A stretch of 64,000 nucleotides of DNA from Comamonadaceae bacterium. Lineage in GTDB: Bacteria > Pseudomonadota > Gammaproteobacteria > Burkholderiales > Burkholderiaceae_C. The position numbers and the translations under genes were made by a program. The notes under the pieces are model-generated. The model saw only the letters and a list, made by a program, of their open reading frames with translations, was not told where the DNA came from and searched no databases. Location: assembly GCA_947447355.1 (NCBI GenBank), contig CANFJF010000003.1, forward strand, positions 1 to 64,000. The letters are read 5' to 3'. Below are positions 17,416 through 30,864 of this stretch, in pieces (the stretch's first letter is position 1; each line of letters starts with the position of its first letter).

Positions 17416-18876
17416 CTATTTGCCTATACAAAATTTGGAGAAAATCTCACCCAATAAATCGTCTGGGGTGAACTCTCCGGTGACCTGACTCAGCGCGCGT
17501 TGCGCTTGACGCAAGTCTTCAGCCAGCAAGTCGAGTGCTGGCTGCATGGCTGACAACTGCTCACTAGCATGTGTCAATTGAGTGTCCACTTCATGCAAGG
17601 CTTGCACATGTCGCTCGCGCGCCATGAAGACACCTTCCGGCGCAGACTGCCAGCCAACCACTTTCAACAATTGCTGGCGTAACGCCTGCAATCCAGCGCC
17701 CGTTTTGGCTGAAATCACCACCGCTGCGCGGTCACGGGCACCGGTTTCGGCAGGAACATCAGCGAACGCCGAATCAGATTTACTCCAAACGTCGATAACC
17801 GGCGTTGCAACTGGCAGCTTGTCCGTCAAGGCTTGTTGAATCAGGGCGTCGCCAGACCGATAGGCTGCGGCCACCTCTGGTTCAGAAGGCGTACTTTGCC
17901 GTGTCAGATCGTGCAAAAACAAGACTGCATCCGCACTTACAATTTCTTCCCAAGCCCGCGCGATGCCAATTTTCTCAACCTCATCAACACCCGACAAATG
18001 ACTGTCCCGCAGGCCAGCAGTATCGACCACGTGTAACGGCACGCCATCAATCTGAATGAGTTGCGATACCTTGTCACGCGTGGTCCCTGCGATCGGTGTG
18101 ACGATGGCCAATTCCGCACCCGCCAAGGCGTTGAGCAAAGAACTTTTACCCGCGTTAGGCTGACCGGCGATGACGACTTTGATGCCTTCACGCAAGATCG
18201 CGCCTTGCGTCGCACGCTGCATGACATTTGCAAGTGTTGATTGCAGACGCTGCAATTGTCCATTGGCATCGGCCTGTTTTAAAAAGTCAATGTCCTCTTC
18301 GGGGAAATCCAAGGTAGCTTCCACCAGCATGCGCAAATGCACCAGCTTGTTGAGCAGCGCCTGGACCTCAGTGGAAAACTCCCCTGATAGCGAACGAGCC
18401 GCTGAGCGCGCTGCAGTTTCTGTGCTGGCATCGATCAGGTCAGCAATCGCTTCGGCTTGCGCCAAGTCAATTTTGTCGTTCAAAAACGCCCGCTCAGAGA
18501 ATTCGCCAGGCTGTGCCATGCGCAAGCCTGCAAGACGTTGAAAGCCGGTGACGTCATCTATATCGGCTGCGACTTGCAGACAGCGCGCCAGCAGTAATTG
18601 CAGCACAACTGGGCCACCGTGCGCTTGTATCTCGAGCACGTCTTCGCCCGTAAAAGAATGGGGTGTTGGGAAGTAAAGCGCCAGCCCTTGATCGATCACG
18701 TGGCCTCGCTCGTCTCGAAAAGGCAAGTAGGTGGCTTGTCGCGGCAGCAAATTCCGTCTACATAGCGTTTGGATGATTGGAGACAGTCCTTTTCCCGAAA
18801 TACGGATGATCCCAACGGCACCACGACCAGGCGCAGTGGCAATCGCAACGATGGGATCAAAGTGACGGGCAAGCAT
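17416..18876 (-). CDS. mnmE: tRNA uridine-5-carboxymethylaminomethyl modification GTPase
   Basis: 486 residues from the ATG at 18876 ([22 protein letters not shown]). MnmE works with MnmG to modify U34 of several tRNAs. Domains: N-terminal formyl-THF-binding domain (1-120), a helical domain, and an inserted G domain with GQPNAGKSS (P loop), GTTRDK and DTAGLR. The catalytic C-terminal FCIGK is intact. Longer in-frame starts fall at 18888 or inside the yidC terminator. It is the last member of the rpmH-rnpA-yidD-yidC-mnmE array. Confidence 0.96.
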   Translation of the reverse strand: MLARHFDPIVAIATAPGRGAVGIIRISGKGLSPIIQTLCRRNLLPRQATYLPFRDERGHVIDQGLALYFPTPHSFTGEDVLEIQAHGGPVVLQLLLARCLQVAADIDDVTGFQRLAGLRMAQPGEFSERAFLNDKIDLAQAEAIADLIDASTETAARSAARSLSGEFSTEVQALLNKLVHLRMLVEATLDFPEEDIDFLKQADANGQLQRLQSTLANVMQRATQGAILREGIKVVIAGQPNAGKSSLLNALAGAELAIVTPIAGTTRDKVSQLIQIDGVPLHVVDTAGLRDSHLSGVDEVEKIGIARAWEEIVSADAVLFLHDLTRQSTPSEPEVAAAYRSGDALIQQALTDKLPVATPVIDVWSKSDSAFADVPAETGARDRAAVVISAKTGAGLQALRQQLLKVVGWQSAPEGVFMARERHVQALHEVDTQLTHASEQLSAMQPALDLLAEDLRQAQRALSQVTGEFTPDDLLGEIFSKFCIGK

Positions 18877-18889
18877 GGTGTCTCTCATC

Positions 18890-18916
18890 AAAAAGGGCCG
18901 CAAAGCGGCCCTTTTT
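18890..18916 (-). terminator. rho-independent terminator after yidC
   Basis: AAAAAGGGCCG CAAAG CGGCCCTTTTT is a perfect, symmetric hairpin with T-runs on both strands. It begins at the yidC stop codon and ends about 14 bases before the mnmE ATG, so mnmE needs read-through or its own promoter. Confidence 0.85.
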
Positions 18917-20636
18917 ATTTGAACTTCGGCAAATTAAACTGCGGTGGCACGCCCATTCGGGTGTTGATCATCCACTGCTGCGCAATCGACAGAATATTGT
19001 TGGTGATCCAATACATCACCAACCCGGCGGGGAAGAAGAAGAACATCACACTGAAAATCAGCGGCATGAACCACATCAACTTGGCTTGCATCGGATCTGG
19101 TGGCGTTGGGTTCAACGCTGTTTGCAGCATCGTCGTCAACGTCATCACCACCGGCAAGATGAAATAAGGATCGGGTGCCGAGAGGTCATGAATCCAGAGA
19201 ATCCAAGGAGCGTTGCGCATTTCAACGCTCGACAAGAGCACCCAGTAAAGGGCGATGAACACAGGGATCTGGATCATGATGGGGAAGCAACCGCCCATCG
19301 GGTTGACCTTTTCCTCTTTGTAGATTCGCATCATGGCCTGCTGCATTTCCTGCGGCTTGTCTTTGAGACGCTCACGCATTTCTACGATTTTGGGATTGAC
19401 CGCTTTCATCTTGGCCATGCTGGCATAAGCCTTTGCATTGAGCCAATAAAAGGCAATTTTCAACAGCAGCACCAAGGCCACAATGGACCAGCCCCAGTTC
19501 TGAATGAACTCGTGCAAGCGATACAGCAACCAATACAAAGGTTTGGCCAAAATGGTCAGCCAACCGTAGTCTTTAACTAACTCTAAACCCGGTGCCAAAG
19601 CTTCGAGCGTTTTTTCTTCCTGCGGACCAACATAGAACTTGCTGTCAATGATCTTGCTGGTCCCAGGTGCCATGCTCTCGAGCGGCGTGATCATGCCGGC
19701 CGCGTAAAGGTTGTTGGCAACCTTGCGCAAGAACAAATCGCGCTGAAGGCCGTCGGGCAAAATCCAAGCTGATGCAAAGTAGTGCTGCACCATGGCCACA
19801 TAGCCATTACTCGCCTTCTTTTCTACATCAACCTTGTTGTTTTCTATGTCCTTGAATTCGACCTTCTGATATTTCTTGGCTTCGGTGTAAATTGCCGGGC
19901 CGGTAAAGGTTGAATAGAACGAAGACTCTCCCTCGGGCTTGTTGCCATCGCGTACAAGTTGTAGATACAGCTGCGGTGACACCGGTTCTGTTCCCGTGTT
20001 GATGATCTCGTGACGGACAGGAATGTCATATTCGCCACGCTTCACGGTATAAGTCTTAATGACTTTGATGCCACCCACGGATGGCGACTCAAACTGAACG
20101 TCAAATTGATTCTTGCCGTCTTTCATGGTGCGATCGCCGGGCAACAAAGTCATGACGGTTTTGTGTGTCGGCAAGTTGGTGCCCGTCGCACCAATCAAGC
20201 CAGACTGCGCGACATAGACGCGACTGTTGCTCTCGTCGAGCAAGACAAAGCCTGCTTTTTTATCAATCGAGTCAGCATACTTTTTAAACACGGACCGCAC
20301 CAAGGAGCCGCCTTCTGTATCGAACGTCAGCGTCAGCACATCATTACTGACCTCAATGCGCTCTTTTTTTGCCCCGCCCGTTGACTGTTCCGTTGGGATG
20401 GTTGGTGCCATACCGGGAACTGAAGTCGTCGCGACAGCCGTTGCAGGAATCGCGGTACTTGGCACAGACGCTGACCCCGATGTAGCAGGTGTGTTCGCAG
20501 CCGCTTTGGCGTTTTGTGTTGCCGTCGACGGAAAGAAGGTTGGTTTTTGGCCGTTATGAACCTGCCATTGATCCCACAAAAGGACCATGGAAAAACCAAA
20601 AATCACCCACAAAATGGTGCGCCGAATGTCGTTCAT
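18915..20636 (-). CDS. yidC: membrane protein insertase YidC
   Basis: 573 residues. An N-terminal membrane anchor ([18 protein letters not shown]) is followed by an Ala/Thr/Pro-rich linker, a large periplasmic P1 domain (about 85-330) and the conserved five-helix insertase core beginning near residue 360 ([21 protein letters not shown]). YidC inserts and folds inner-membrane proteins alone or with SecYEG. It overlaps yidD by four bases and ends at a strong terminator. Confidence 0.97.
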   Translation of the reverse strand: MNDIRRTILWVIFGFSMVLLWDQWQVHNGQKPTFFPSTATQNAKAAANTPATSGSASVPSTAIPATAVATTSVPGMAPTIPTEQSTGGAKKERIEVSNDVLTLTFDTEGGSLVRSVFKKYADSIDKKAGFVLLDESNSRVYVAQSGLIGATGTNLPTHKTVMTLLPGDRTMKDGKNQFDVQFESPSVGGIKVIKTYTVKRGEYDIPVRHEIINTGTEPVSPQLYLQLVRDGNKPEGESSFYSTFTGPAIYTEAKKYQKVEFKDIENNKVDVEKKASNGYVAMVQHYFASAWILPDGLQRDLFLRKVANNLYAAGMITPLESMAPGTSKIIDSKFYVGPQEEKTLEALAPGLELVKDYGWLTILAKPLYWLLYRLHEFIQNWGWSIVALVLLLKIAFYWLNAKAYASMAKMKAVNPKIVEMRERLKDKPQEMQQAMMRIYKEEKVNPMGGCFPIMIQIPVFIALYWVLLSSVEMRNAPWILWIHDLSAPDPYFILPVVMTLTTMLQTALNPTPPDPMQAKLMWFMPLIFSVMFFFFPAGLVMYWITNNILSIAQQWMINTRMGVPPQFNLPKFK

Positions 20637-20953
20637 GACGGTTTCTTTTTAGAAGGTGATGCGGCCACGCGAGTGACCAAATGGGAGAAAAAACTGAAAT
20701 GGGTGGCTACCGGATCAAGCCCACCATCACACCAAGGGTGACAGCGGACCAATCGTCCTAGGGTCAGGTAAGTGCCTGCTACCGCGCCATGCAGTTCTAA
20801 TGCCTGCAGTGAATAGGCTGAACATGTGGGCTCAAATCTGCAACTCGAGCCTAATGATGGGCTGAGCAGCAAGCGATACATCTTGACCAACGTGATGAGT
20901 ACCACTTTTGGTACCGTCATGAGGGTGCGAAGACTTTTCAATGGTTGCTGCAT
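20633..20953 (-). CDS. yidD: membrane protein insertion efficiency factor YidD
   Basis: A small 106-residue protein with the family hallmarks YRLLLSPSLGSSCRFEPTCSAY and RLVRCHPWCDGGLDPV. YidD is a membrane-associated protein that assists YidC-dependent insertion. It sits in the conserved position between rnpA (2-base gap) and yidC (4-base overlap). The C-terminal SPSKKKPS tail is basic. Confidence 0.94.
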   Translation of the reverse strand: MQQPLKSLRTLMTVPKVVLITLVKMYRLLLSPSLGSSCRFEPTCSAYSLQALELHGAVAGTYLTLGRLVRCHPWCDGGLDPVATHFSFFSHLVTRVAASPSKKKPS

Positions 20954-20955
20954 AA

Positions 20956-21390
20956 CTAACGCGAACCTTCATGCATCAATGTGAGCAACTCTGTCCGCAC
21001 CGCTTGCAAAAGAAATTCTGAACTTGCGCTCAAATACACTTTACGCGAAAAATCACGCCGCAATCTAACGACGAAAGCGGCATGCCGTTGTCTTGGAGAA
21101 AAATCAGCACTCACGGTGTAGATCTGCCTTTTGATCGCGTTACGGGTAACGGCTCTCTTGGCCCAACGTTTAGGCACCATCGCACCAACCCATAGGTCAA
21201 GAACGGGGAAAAGCGGCTGTGACTTTACGCCAAGGCGCTCGGTCCCAACAACATCAGACGAACTGATCCCTGCAACACCAAGGTCGCCAGATGGAAGCCT
21301 TGATCGATGCAAAGAAAAATGCTCGCTCCGGGCAACAGTTTCACCTGCCAGTACAGCTTGAAACTGGGCCCGGGTTTTAAGCCGCTGCAA
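20956..21390 (-). CDS. rnpA: ribonuclease P protein component
   Basis: 144 residues. The RNA-binding signature KRAVTRNAIKRQIY lies near residues 76-92, and the N-terminus LKTRAQFQAVL is typical. It binds the P RNA and cleaves 5' leaders from pre-tRNAs. A stretch of about 25 residues in the central loop (after HRSRLPSGD) is longer than in E. coli RnpA; I believe similar extensions occur in related Comamonadaceae. Confidence 0.94.
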   Translation of the reverse strand: MQRLKTRAQFQAVLAGETVARSEHFSLHRSRLPSGDLGVAGISSSDVVGTERLGVKSQPLFPVLDLWVGAMVPKRWAKRAVTRNAIKRQIYTVSADFSPRQRHAAFVVRLRRDFSRKVYLSASSEFLLQAVRTELLTLMHEGSR

Positions 21391-21434
21391 TGTCTTCGCT
21401 CAATGGCATCAAGACCGGCCTGCGGGTTAAAAGC

Positions 21435-21569
21435 TTAGACAGCCAAGCGTTTACGACCTTTGGCGCGGCGAGCGGCGATCACGGCGCGACCGCCGCGTGT
21501 TTTCATTCGGGTCAAAAAACCGTGCGTACGTGCGCGTTTGACTTTGGATGGTTGGTATGTGCGTTTCAT
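21435..21569 (-). CDS. rpmH: 50S ribosomal protein L34
   Basis: A 44-residue basic protein beginning [18 protein letters not shown] and ending [11 protein letters not shown], the full length of bacterial L34. It is the first gene of the rpmH-rnpA-yidD-yidC array, 44 bases before rnpA, and diverges from dnaA across the putative origin. Confidence 0.97.
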   Translation of the reverse strand: MKRTYQPSKVKRARTHGFLTRMKTRGGRAVIAARRAKGRKRLAV

Positions 21570-21687
21570 GATCAATCCTACTGGCTAGAAATTTTCCCTT
21601 GAATGATTCTTGTGAGCTTGGTGGCAGCAAAGTACGGCCAGCGTTGCAAGATCCGCCGGGCTTGCACGCCTGCGCGTGAAAACCCCC

Positions 21688-21905
21688 TGTGAATCAGGGA
21701 AACCGATGATTATGGCAAATTTATCCATTGCTAGCAACCGCTTGGAGGTGAGTCTTTGGGTAAAGAAGGAAGTTAACACCTCGGTCGCACGACTTTAAAT
21801 TGATTAATTTGCATGTTTTTTAAGGTTAAAACTGCATGAACTGCCTTGTGGATAAGTGTCACGCCAGACTACAATGATGGGTGCTGAAAAAAGACAATAT
21901 CCACA
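21688..21905. other. probable oriC / dnaA promoter region with DnaA boxes
   Basis: The 384-base gap between rpmH and dnaA contains a perfect DnaA box TTATCCACA on the minus strand at 21847-21855. One-mismatch boxes lie at 21897-21905 (ATATCCACA) and 21688-21696 (minus strand TGATTCACA), and a weaker TTATCCATT is at 21720-21728. An AT-rich stretch at about 21793-21835 (TTTAAATTGATTAATTTGC) could be the unwinding element. Flanking genes change from mostly minus to mostly plus here, as expected at an origin. The boxes may also serve dnaA autoregulation. Confidence 0.7.
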
Positions 21906-21953
21906 AGTTTCTAAGCGGTTCGGGGCATCCCTTTGCTGTCGTCAAAGTCATTC

Positions 21954-23348
21954 ATGAATGAAGCTCTCCATCCATCCTTTGATCACAATTTGTGGCAAAG
22001 CTGCGTTGACCACTTGGCGCAAGAACTCCCCGAGCAACAATTCAACACTTGGATCAAGCCCTTGGTGGCCGAAGTTGCTGATGACCAACGCAAAGTAACG
22101 ATTCAAGTGGGCAACAGATTCAAGCTTGACTGGGTTCGTGCTCAATATGCGCCTCGAATTGTGGCCCTTCTTGAAAAAATTTCAGGTAAAGCTATTGCCC
22201 TTGAGTTGGCGCTAGCGCCGCGTGAAAGTCCTACTAAATCGTCCGCTTTACCGCAAAACTTCAGAGTGTTGGGCGCGGCTGAACCCGCCGGTTTGAGCGC
22301 AGGTGATGATCCGATCGTCGTACCGTTCAAAAGTCGGCTTAACACCGCTCTGACTTTTGACACGTTGATTGAGGGTACTGCCAACCGAATGGGCCGTGCA
22401 GCGGCCATGCACGTCGCCAGCAGTCTGGGACAACTTTACAACCCACTGTTCATTTACGGCGGCGTTGGTCTTGGCAAAACTCATCTGGTTCACGCTATCG
22501 GCAATAAGCTGCTAGCAGACAACCCGGCAGCTAAAATTCTTTATATCCACGCCGAACAATTTGTCTCTGATGTGGTCAAGGCTTACCAGCGCAAAACTTT
22601 TGACGAATTCAAAGAGCGATATCACTCGCTGGACTTGCTTCTCATCGATGATGTGCAGTTCTTCGCCAACAAAGACCGCACGCAAGAAGAGTTTTTTAAC
22701 GCTTTTGAGGCTTTGCTGACCAAAAAGTCGCACATTGTGATGACCAGCGATACCTACCCCAAGGGTCTGACGGACATTCATGAACGCCTTGTCTCGCGTT
22801 TTGACTCCGGTCTCACTGTCGCCATTGAGCCGCCTGAACTTGAAATGCGTGTCGCAATCCTGATAAGAAAAGCGGAGGCTGAGGGCACTGTTATGCCGGA
22901 AGAAGTCGCCTTTTTTGTTGCTAAAAACGTCAGGTCTAACGTGCGCGAGCTCGAAGGTGCACTGCGTAAGATCTTGGCCTACTCTCGTTTTAACCAAAAG
23001 GAAATATCAATCCAGCTGGCACGCGAGGCTCTGCGCGATTTGTTATCCATTCAAAATCGACAAATTTCAGTCGAAAACATCCAAAAAACAGTCGCAGACT
23101 ATTACAAGATCAAAATTGCAGACATGTACTCCAAGAAGCGGCCGGCAAGTATCGCTAGGCCACGACAAATCGCTATGTACCTGGCAAAAGAATTGACTCA
23201 AAAAAGCTTGCCTGAAATCGGTGAATTGTTTGGCGGACGGGATCACACCACGGTGTTGCATGCAGTACGAAAAATGTCTGCTGAGCGGCAGCAAATGACT
23301 GAACTCAACCAACAATTACACGTTTTAGAGCAAACGCTAAAAGGCTGA
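21954..23348 (+). CDS. dnaA: chromosomal replication initiator protein DnaA
   Basis: 464 residues from the ATG at 21954 ([20 protein letters not shown]); a TTG at 21933 in the same frame is less likely. Domain I lies at about 1-85 ([14 protein letters not shown]). The AAA+ ATPase has Walker A GGVGLGKT at 169-176 and Walker [10 protein letters not shown]. Domain IV carries the DNA-binding signature ending [15 protein letters not shown]. It binds DnaA boxes and opens oriC. Confidence 0.97.
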   Translation: MNEALHPSFDHNLWQSCVDHLAQELPEQQFNTWIKPLVAEVADDQRKVTIQVGNRFKLDWVRAQYAPRIVALLEKISGKAIALELALAPRESPTKSSALPQNFRVLGAAEPAGLSAGDDPIVVPFKSRLNTALTFDTLIEGTANRMGRAAAMHVASSLGQLYNPLFIYGGVGLGKTHLVHAIGNKLLADNPAAKILYIHAEQFVSDVVKAYQRKTFDEFKERYHSLDLLLIDDVQFFANKDRTQEEFFNAFEALLTKKSHIVMTSDTYPKGLTDIHERLVSRFDSGLTVAIEPPELEMRVAILIRKAEAEGTVMPEEVAFFVAKNVRSNVRELEGALRKILAYSRFNQKEISIQLAREALRDLLSIQNRQISVENIQKTVADYYKIKIADMYSKKRPASIARPRQIAMYLAKELTQKSLPEIGELFGGRDHTTVLHAVRKMSAERQQMTELNQQLHVLEQTLKG

Positions 23349-23416
23349 CGATCCATTGAAGCCAAGGCTCTAGATGTCATTAAAAACCTGGGGACAATTG
23401 ACTAACAACTTATGAG

Positions 23417-23425
23417 TTATCCACA
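23417..23425 (+). other. perfect DnaA box in the dnaA-dnaN intergenic region
   Basis: TTATCCACA is a full match to the DnaA-box consensus. The 265-base gap around it (23349-23613) is AT-rich, with homopolymeric A tracts and an ACTACTACTACTA simple repeat near 23561. It therefore either belongs to a bipartite origin or regulates dnaN. Confidence 0.65.
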
Positions 23426-23613
23426 GAAAAATCCCTTTTCCTCAAGTTGTTCATTTTTTATAGCCTTCTAAACAGGGCTCACCTCACACACTTAAACAGT
23501 CCGCAAGTAGTTGATAAAAAAGGGGAAAATGGTGATGTACACAGAAATGTGTGCCCCTTACTACTACTACTAATTTGAAATTAAAAAATTAAGAAGATAA
23601 GAAAGCTCAAGAC

Positions 23614-24720
23614 ATGATCGTTCTCAAAGCCAGCCAAGACAAAGTTTTGTCCGCTCTTCAATCGGTTGCAGGCATCGTTGAGCGTCGTCACACGCTGCCC
23701 ATCTTGGCTAATGTGTTGATTCGCAAAATGGGGTCACAAATTCAACTGACAACAAGCGATCTTGAAATTCAGATACGCACGACTGCAGAATTAGATGGGG
23801 ATGACGGTAACTTCACAACGACCGTTGGAGCTCGCAAGCTCATTGATATCTTGCGTTCTATGCCAAGCGATCAGTCGGTTTCTTTAGAGTCGAGCCAGAA
23901 TAAATTAATCCTCAAAGGTGGTAAAAGTCGCTTCACGCTGCAGACTCTACCGGCTGAAGATTTTCCTCTGGTTCAAGAAGCTGCCAATTTTGGCCCGAGC
24001 TTTTCGGTACCGCAAAAGACGTTGAAAGAATTGTTGAGCCAAGTCTCTTTTGCAATGGCAGTGCATGACATTCGCTACTACCTGAATGGTATTTTGTTCG
24101 TGGCCGAAGGCAAGCAGTTGAGTCTTGTTGCAACTGATGGTCATCGTTTGGCGTTCTCGTCGGCAACTTTGGATGTTGAAGTACCTCGCCAAGAAGTTAT
24201 TTTGCCGCGTAAAACGGTCCTCGAAATGCAACGTCTTTTGAGCGACAAAGAAGGCGCGATAGAGATGCAGTTCGCTGGGAATCAAGCGAAATTTAGTTTT
24301 GAGGGCATGGAATTTGTCACCAAACTTGTTGAAGGAAAGTTCCCGGACTACAACCGTGTAATTCCTAAAAATCATAAAAATATCATCACGCTTGGCCGTG
24401 CGCCTCTGTTGGCCAGTTTGCAGCGAACAGCCATTTTGACGAGCGAAAAATTCAAAGGTGTGCGCCTGAATATCGAGCCTGGAACGTTGCGCGTTGCATC
24501 TAACAATGCTGAGCAAGAAGAGGCTGTCGACGAGCTTGACATCGATTACGGTGGTGATGCCATTGAGATCGGTTTCAATGTGACCTATCTGATAGATGCC
24601 TTGGCCAACATGAATCAAGATATGGTGAAGATCGAACTTGCCGATTCCAATAGCTCAGCTCTTCTCACCATTCCTGATGACGCTGCTTTCAAGTACGTTG
24701 TGATGCCAATGCGGATTTAA
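23614..24720 (+). CDS. dnaN: DNA polymerase III beta sliding clamp
   Basis: 368 residues, the standard length, made of three repeated clamp domains. It begins MIVLKASQDKVLSALQSVAGIVERRHTLPI and ends with the conserved YVVMPMRI. The ring-shaped dimer tethers the replicative polymerase to DNA. It lies between dnaA and gyrB and has a terminator before gyrB. Confidence 0.97.
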   Translation: MIVLKASQDKVLSALQSVAGIVERRHTLPILANVLIRKMGSQIQLTTSDLEIQIRTTAELDGDDGNFTTTVGARKLIDILRSMPSDQSVSLESSQNKLILKGGKSRFTLQTLPAEDFPLVQEAANFGPSFSVPQKTLKELLSQVSFAMAVHDIRYYLNGILFVAEGKQLSLVATDGHRLAFSSATLDVEVPRQEVILPRKTVLEMQRLLSDKEGAIEMQFAGNQAKFSFEGMEFVTKLVEGKFPDYNRVIPKNHKNIITLGRAPLLASLQRTAILTSEKFKGVRLNIEPGTLRVASNNAEQEEAVDELDIDYGGDAIEIGFNVTYLIDALANMNQDMVKIELADSNSSALLTIPDDAAFKYVVMPMRI

Positions 24721-24757
24721 GTTATCCGGCGCGTGTCAAGTAAGGCCCTATCGACCG

Positions 24758-24792
24758 ACCCGCGTCTGCTACCGGCGCGGGTTTGGTTTTTC
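24758..24792 (+). terminator. rho-independent terminator after dnaN
   Basis: ACCCGCG (24758-24764) pairs with CGCGGGT (24776-24782), followed by TTGGTTTTT. It separates dnaN from gyrB, so gyrB probably has further promoter activity of its own in the 20-30 bases left or relies on read-through. Confidence 0.7.
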
Positions 24793-24805
24793 AAGAGATA
24801 AGTGA

Positions 24806-27779
<2,974 letters not shown>

Positions 27780-27790
27780 ACGGATAACTG

Positions 27791-27812
27791 CGGTCGCTGA
27801 CAATAGCGACCG
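27791..27812. terminator. hairpin between the convergent yjdM-like gene and minE
   Basis: CGGTCGCT (27791-27798) pairs with AGCGACCG (27805-27812) around GACAAT. Only a short TTAAT follows, so it is a moderate terminator candidate that could serve either strand in a 46-base convergent gap. Confidence 0.45.
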
Positions 27813-27825
27813 TTAATCCCTGCGT

Positions 27826-28086
27826 TTACTTGCCGTCTGGCAACTCAATTTTGACTTCCAGAACATCCAAATTGTCTTGACGCTCTAGATTGACCTTGAT
27901 GTCGTTCGGGTTGATGTTGATGTATTTGGAAATGACTGCAATCAGGTCGCGCTGGAGGGCTGGCAAATAGTCGGGTTTGTGATTACCGCCTGAGCGTTCA
28001 TGGGCCAAGATGATTTGCAAGCGTTCTTTTGCAACGCTGGCAGTTTTCTTTTTCTCGCCGAGCAAGAAGGAAAAGAAAGACGTCAT
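27826..28086 (-). CDS. minE: cell division topological specificity factor MinE
   Basis: 86 residues. The N-terminal membrane-targeting and anti-MinCD helix region contains [25 protein letters not shown], and the C-terminal topological domain ends [12 protein letters not shown]. MinE drives the pole-to-pole oscillation of MinD and restricts Z-ring formation to mid-cell. It is the last gene of the minCDE operon, three bases after minD. Confidence 0.96.
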   Translation of the reverse strand: MTSFFSFLLGEKKKTASVAKERLQIILAHERSGGNHKPDYLPALQRDLIAVISKYININPNDIKVNLERQDNLDVLEVKIELPDGK

Positions 28087-28089
28087 GGT

Positions 28090-28905
28090 TTATTTCCCCC
28101 CGAAGAGGCGCTTGAGAAAGCTGGGTTTTTGCGCATCGATGAAGCGCATCGGTTTGTCTTCGCCCAGAAAGCGGTCGATGACGTCCTTGTAGGCTTCAGA
28201 TACGTCGGTACCGGCCATATGCACCGCGGGCACGCCTTGGTTAGAGGCTTGCAGCACAGACTCAGACTCAGGGATGACGCCAATCAGCTTAATACGCAAG
28301 ATGTCGGTGATGTCTTCGAGCGATAGCATCTGACCTTGATCGACGCGATTAGGGTTGTAGCGCGTGATCAGCAGGTGTTCTTTGATGGGCTCGCTCCCTT
28401 CGATACCCCGTTTGGTCTTGCTCGACAGCATACCCAAAATGCGGTCTGAATCGCGCACAGACGAGACTTCAGGGTTGGTGACGATGAGCGCTTCATCGGC
28501 AAAGTGCATGGCCATCAGTGCACCTGTTTCGATGCCGGCCGGTGAGTCGCAAATGATGTATTCAAAGTCCATGGCTGACAGGTCTTTGAGGACTTTCTCA
28601 ACGCCGTCTTTGCTGAGCGCTTCTTTGTCGCGGGTCTGCGAAGCTGCGAGGACATACAAGTTCTCGCATTGCTTGTCTTTGATGAGCGCTTGGTTCAGGT
28701 TCGCTTCGCCCTGAATGACGTTGATCAGGTCATACACCACGCGGCGTTCGCAGCCCATGATGAGGTCTAAGTTGCGCAGGCCAACGTCGAAGTCTATGAC
28801 GGCTGTTTTATGGCCGCGCAAAGCCAAGCCGGTTGCAAAGCTGGCACTGGTGGTGGTTTTACCCACGCCGCCCTTGCCGGAAGTCACCACAATGATTTTG
28901 GCCAT
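28090..28905 (-). CDS. minD: septum site-determining ATPase MinD
   Basis: 271 residues from the ATG at 28905 (MAKIIVVTSGKGGVGKTTTS). The deviant Walker A KGGVGKTT lies at residues 11-18, and the C-terminal amphipathic membrane-targeting helix is AQKPSFLKRLFGGK. It binds membrane when ATP-loaded, recruits MinC and is displaced by MinE. The frame continues upstream of 28905, but that part overlaps the minC end and lacks similarity. Confidence 0.97.
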   Translation of the reverse strand: MAKIIVVTSGKGGVGKTTTSASFATGLALRGHKTAVIDFDVGLRNLDLIMGCERRVVYDLINVIQGEANLNQALIKDKQCENLYVLAASQTRDKEALSKDGVEKVLKDLSAMDFEYIICDSPAGIETGALMAMHFADEALIVTNPEVSSVRDSDRILGMLSSKTKRGIEGSEPIKEHLLITRYNPNRVDQGQMLSLEDITDILRIKLIGVIPESESVLQASNQGVPAVHMAGTDVSEAYKDVIDRFLGEDKPMRFIDAQKPSFLKRLFGGK

Positions 28906-28978
28906 TACTGAAAGTCCTTTGATTGAAAACGTGGGGTCTGATGGTTTCTGCTGTGAATGCCGTGTGAAGCTGTCATTT

Positions 28979-29824
28979 TCACATTGCATCCATGACTAAT
29001 TTGTCGCCATCGGGGCCCGCTACCAGCCTTACCTGGGCTGGTTTTCCATGAATGTTGGCGGGTAAGGGATTCTCGCTGGTGCGGTAAATGCCCGCGATAG
29101 AGATCAGTTCGGCCTCTAAGCTAAGGGCGAAGATGCGTGCATCGGTGTTGCCGCGGGCACCGGCCATGGCTTTGCCGCGCAGCGGGGCGTACACATGGAT
29201 GTGGCCGTCAGCGATGATTTCAGCGCCGGCGTTCACCATGGCCAACACTACCAAATCTCGGCCGCGGGCATAGATTTGCTGGCCCGAACGCAACGGCTTG
29301 TTGATGACGAGAGCACCCAGTGGCGCTTCGGGCATGGGCTGTGCCGGCGCCAGAGCGGCAACTGGCGCTGCGTCAGGAGGTGCCTTAACGGTTGCTGCCG
29401 CTCTGGTGGGTGGAGCGGCCTGTCGTTCGGGTTCGGGCGTTGGAGGACTACTGGCGACTACGCGTGCATCAGGGGCTGCTAGCAGTCCGGCGGCCAGTCC
29501 GGCGGCCATCTGTGCAGGGCTGCCACCTTTGATGGCGATGGGCACCACGCTGTATTGACGCAGCAGAGTCAAGAGCGCCGGGAAATCAATTGCGCCAACA
29601 TCGACACCATTGCGGCGTGCGGCGGCATTCATTTGCGTCAGGTCGATCACCAGCGGATCATTGTCAAAAAAATCGGAAATATCGCCGAAGCGGGCCTTCA
29701 AGTCACTCGCTAAGGTTTGGATATCGGTGGATTTGAGCAGCAAGGCAACCAACGGCAGGTTGGCACTCTTGATCTCAAATGAGGCAGGAGTCGCTGATGA
29801 AGTAGCCGGTGGGGCAACGGTCAT
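28979..29824 (-). CDS. minC: septum site-determining inhibitor MinC
   Basis: 281 residues from the ATG at 29824 (MTVAPPATSSATPASFEIKS). The N-terminal FtsZ-inhibiting domain (about 15-120) is joined by a long Ala/Pro-rich linker to the C-terminal beta-helix domain (from about 170: LVINKPLRSGQQIYARGRDLVVLA), which binds MinD. The upstream extension of the frame to 29920 is not MinC-like. First gene of minCDE. Confidence 0.94.
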   Translation of the reverse strand: MTVAPPATSSATPASFEIKSANLPLVALLLKSTDIQTLASDLKARFGDISDFFDNDPLVIDLTQMNAAARRNGVDVGAIDFPALLTLLRQYSVVPIAIKGGSPAQMAAGLAAGLLAAPDARVVASSPPTPEPERQAAPPTRAAATVKAPPDAAPVAALAPAQPMPEAPLGALVINKPLRSGQQIYARGRDLVVLAMVNAGAEIIADGHIHVYAPLRGKAMAGARGNTDARIFALSLEAELISIAGIYRTSENPLPANIHGKPAQVRLVAGPDGDKLVMDAM

Positions 29825-29956
29825 GGATGATGGGCGGAGCGCGGCCGAAGGTAAGCAAAAACAGAGGTATAAAACCAAGGAACAAGCATGACGTTTGCAC
29901 GACGAACTTGAACCGCCCAAGATCTTAACAGCGATGCCAATGGGCGGCTGGACAAC

Positions 29957-30769
29957 TTAAAAAGCAATCTCTGCGGCCAGCGGCGCATGGTCAGACAGGT
30001 GTGACCATGGTTTGCGCGGCAACACCACTGGGGCGTGAGCCACTGCATTTCGGACATAAATACGGTCGAGCCGGAGCAGTGGAAAGCGTGCAGGAAAGGT
30101 TCGTGCTGCACGGCCATGGGTCTGCACAAACACCTCATACAGGCTCGCACCTTTTTCTAGTTGTTTGTGCGCATGTATGCGCCAGTCATTGAAGTCACCG
30201 GCCACAACCACCGGCGCTCCAGGCGGAATGTCGTTGCGCACCATGTCGCAGATCACGTCTATCTGCTGCTTGCGGTGCGACTCCAGTAAACCAAGGTGAA
30301 CGCAAATCGCGTGCAGGTTGGGCCTCTGATCGGGCATTTGCAGTACGCAATGCAGCAGGCCGCGCCGCTCAGGACCGCTGATGGAGACGTCACGATTCTC
30401 GTAATGGATGATCGGAAACTTCGACATCACGGCATTGCCATGATGTCCTTTGGTGTAGACAGCGTTGCGTCCGTAGGCGAACTCTGGCCAGATGCTGTCA
30501 GCCAAAAATTCATAATGTGGCGCTTCGGGGTAGTTGTCGAATTTGTCGGCGTGTGTGGTGTGCGTGCCGGCAACTTCTTGCATGAAAACCACGTCGGCCC
30601 CGACCAGCCGCACGGCATCGCGCAGTTCATGCAGGATGAACTTTCGGTTGAAAAATGTGAATCCTTTGTGGATGTTCACGGTCATGACCTTGATTGAAAA
30701 AGCTGGCAAACTCGTGGCCGAAGTCGAGTTGGTTGTGGGTGTCAGGAGATCGGATCGCGAAGCAAGCAT
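29957..30769 (-). CDS. endonuclease/exonuclease/phosphatase (EEP) family protein
   Basis: 270 residues of the Mg-dependent EEP fold. Motifs include [10 protein letters not shown] (start of the domain, about residue 28), [10 protein letters not shown] with the metal glutamate, GDFNDWR and a final SDHAPL with the catalytic Asp-His. Members are nucleases or phospholipid/phosphodiester hydrolases; the substrate is undefined. It is transcribed divergently from nnrU. Confidence 0.88.
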   Translation of the reverse strand: MLASRSDLLTPTTNSTSATSLPAFSIKVMTVNIHKGFTFFNRKFILHELRDAVRLVGADVVFMQEVAGTHTTHADKFDNYPEAPHYEFLADSIWPEFAYGRNAVYTKGHHGNAVMSKFPIIHYENRDVSISGPERRGLLHCVLQMPDQRPNLHAICVHLGLLESHRKQQIDVICDMVRNDIPPGAPVVVAGDFNDWRIHAHKQLEKGASLYEVFVQTHGRAARTFPARFPLLRLDRIYVRNAVAHAPVVLPRKPWSHLSDHAPLAAEIAF

Positions 30770-30864
30770 GAGGGCACAAACGAATGGTCAAAAGTGTCAA
30801 ATAAGAGTTTTACCGCGGTTTGCGGTGTTGGCGCTGTAGGACAACGCGCACTGCGCCGTGGGGC

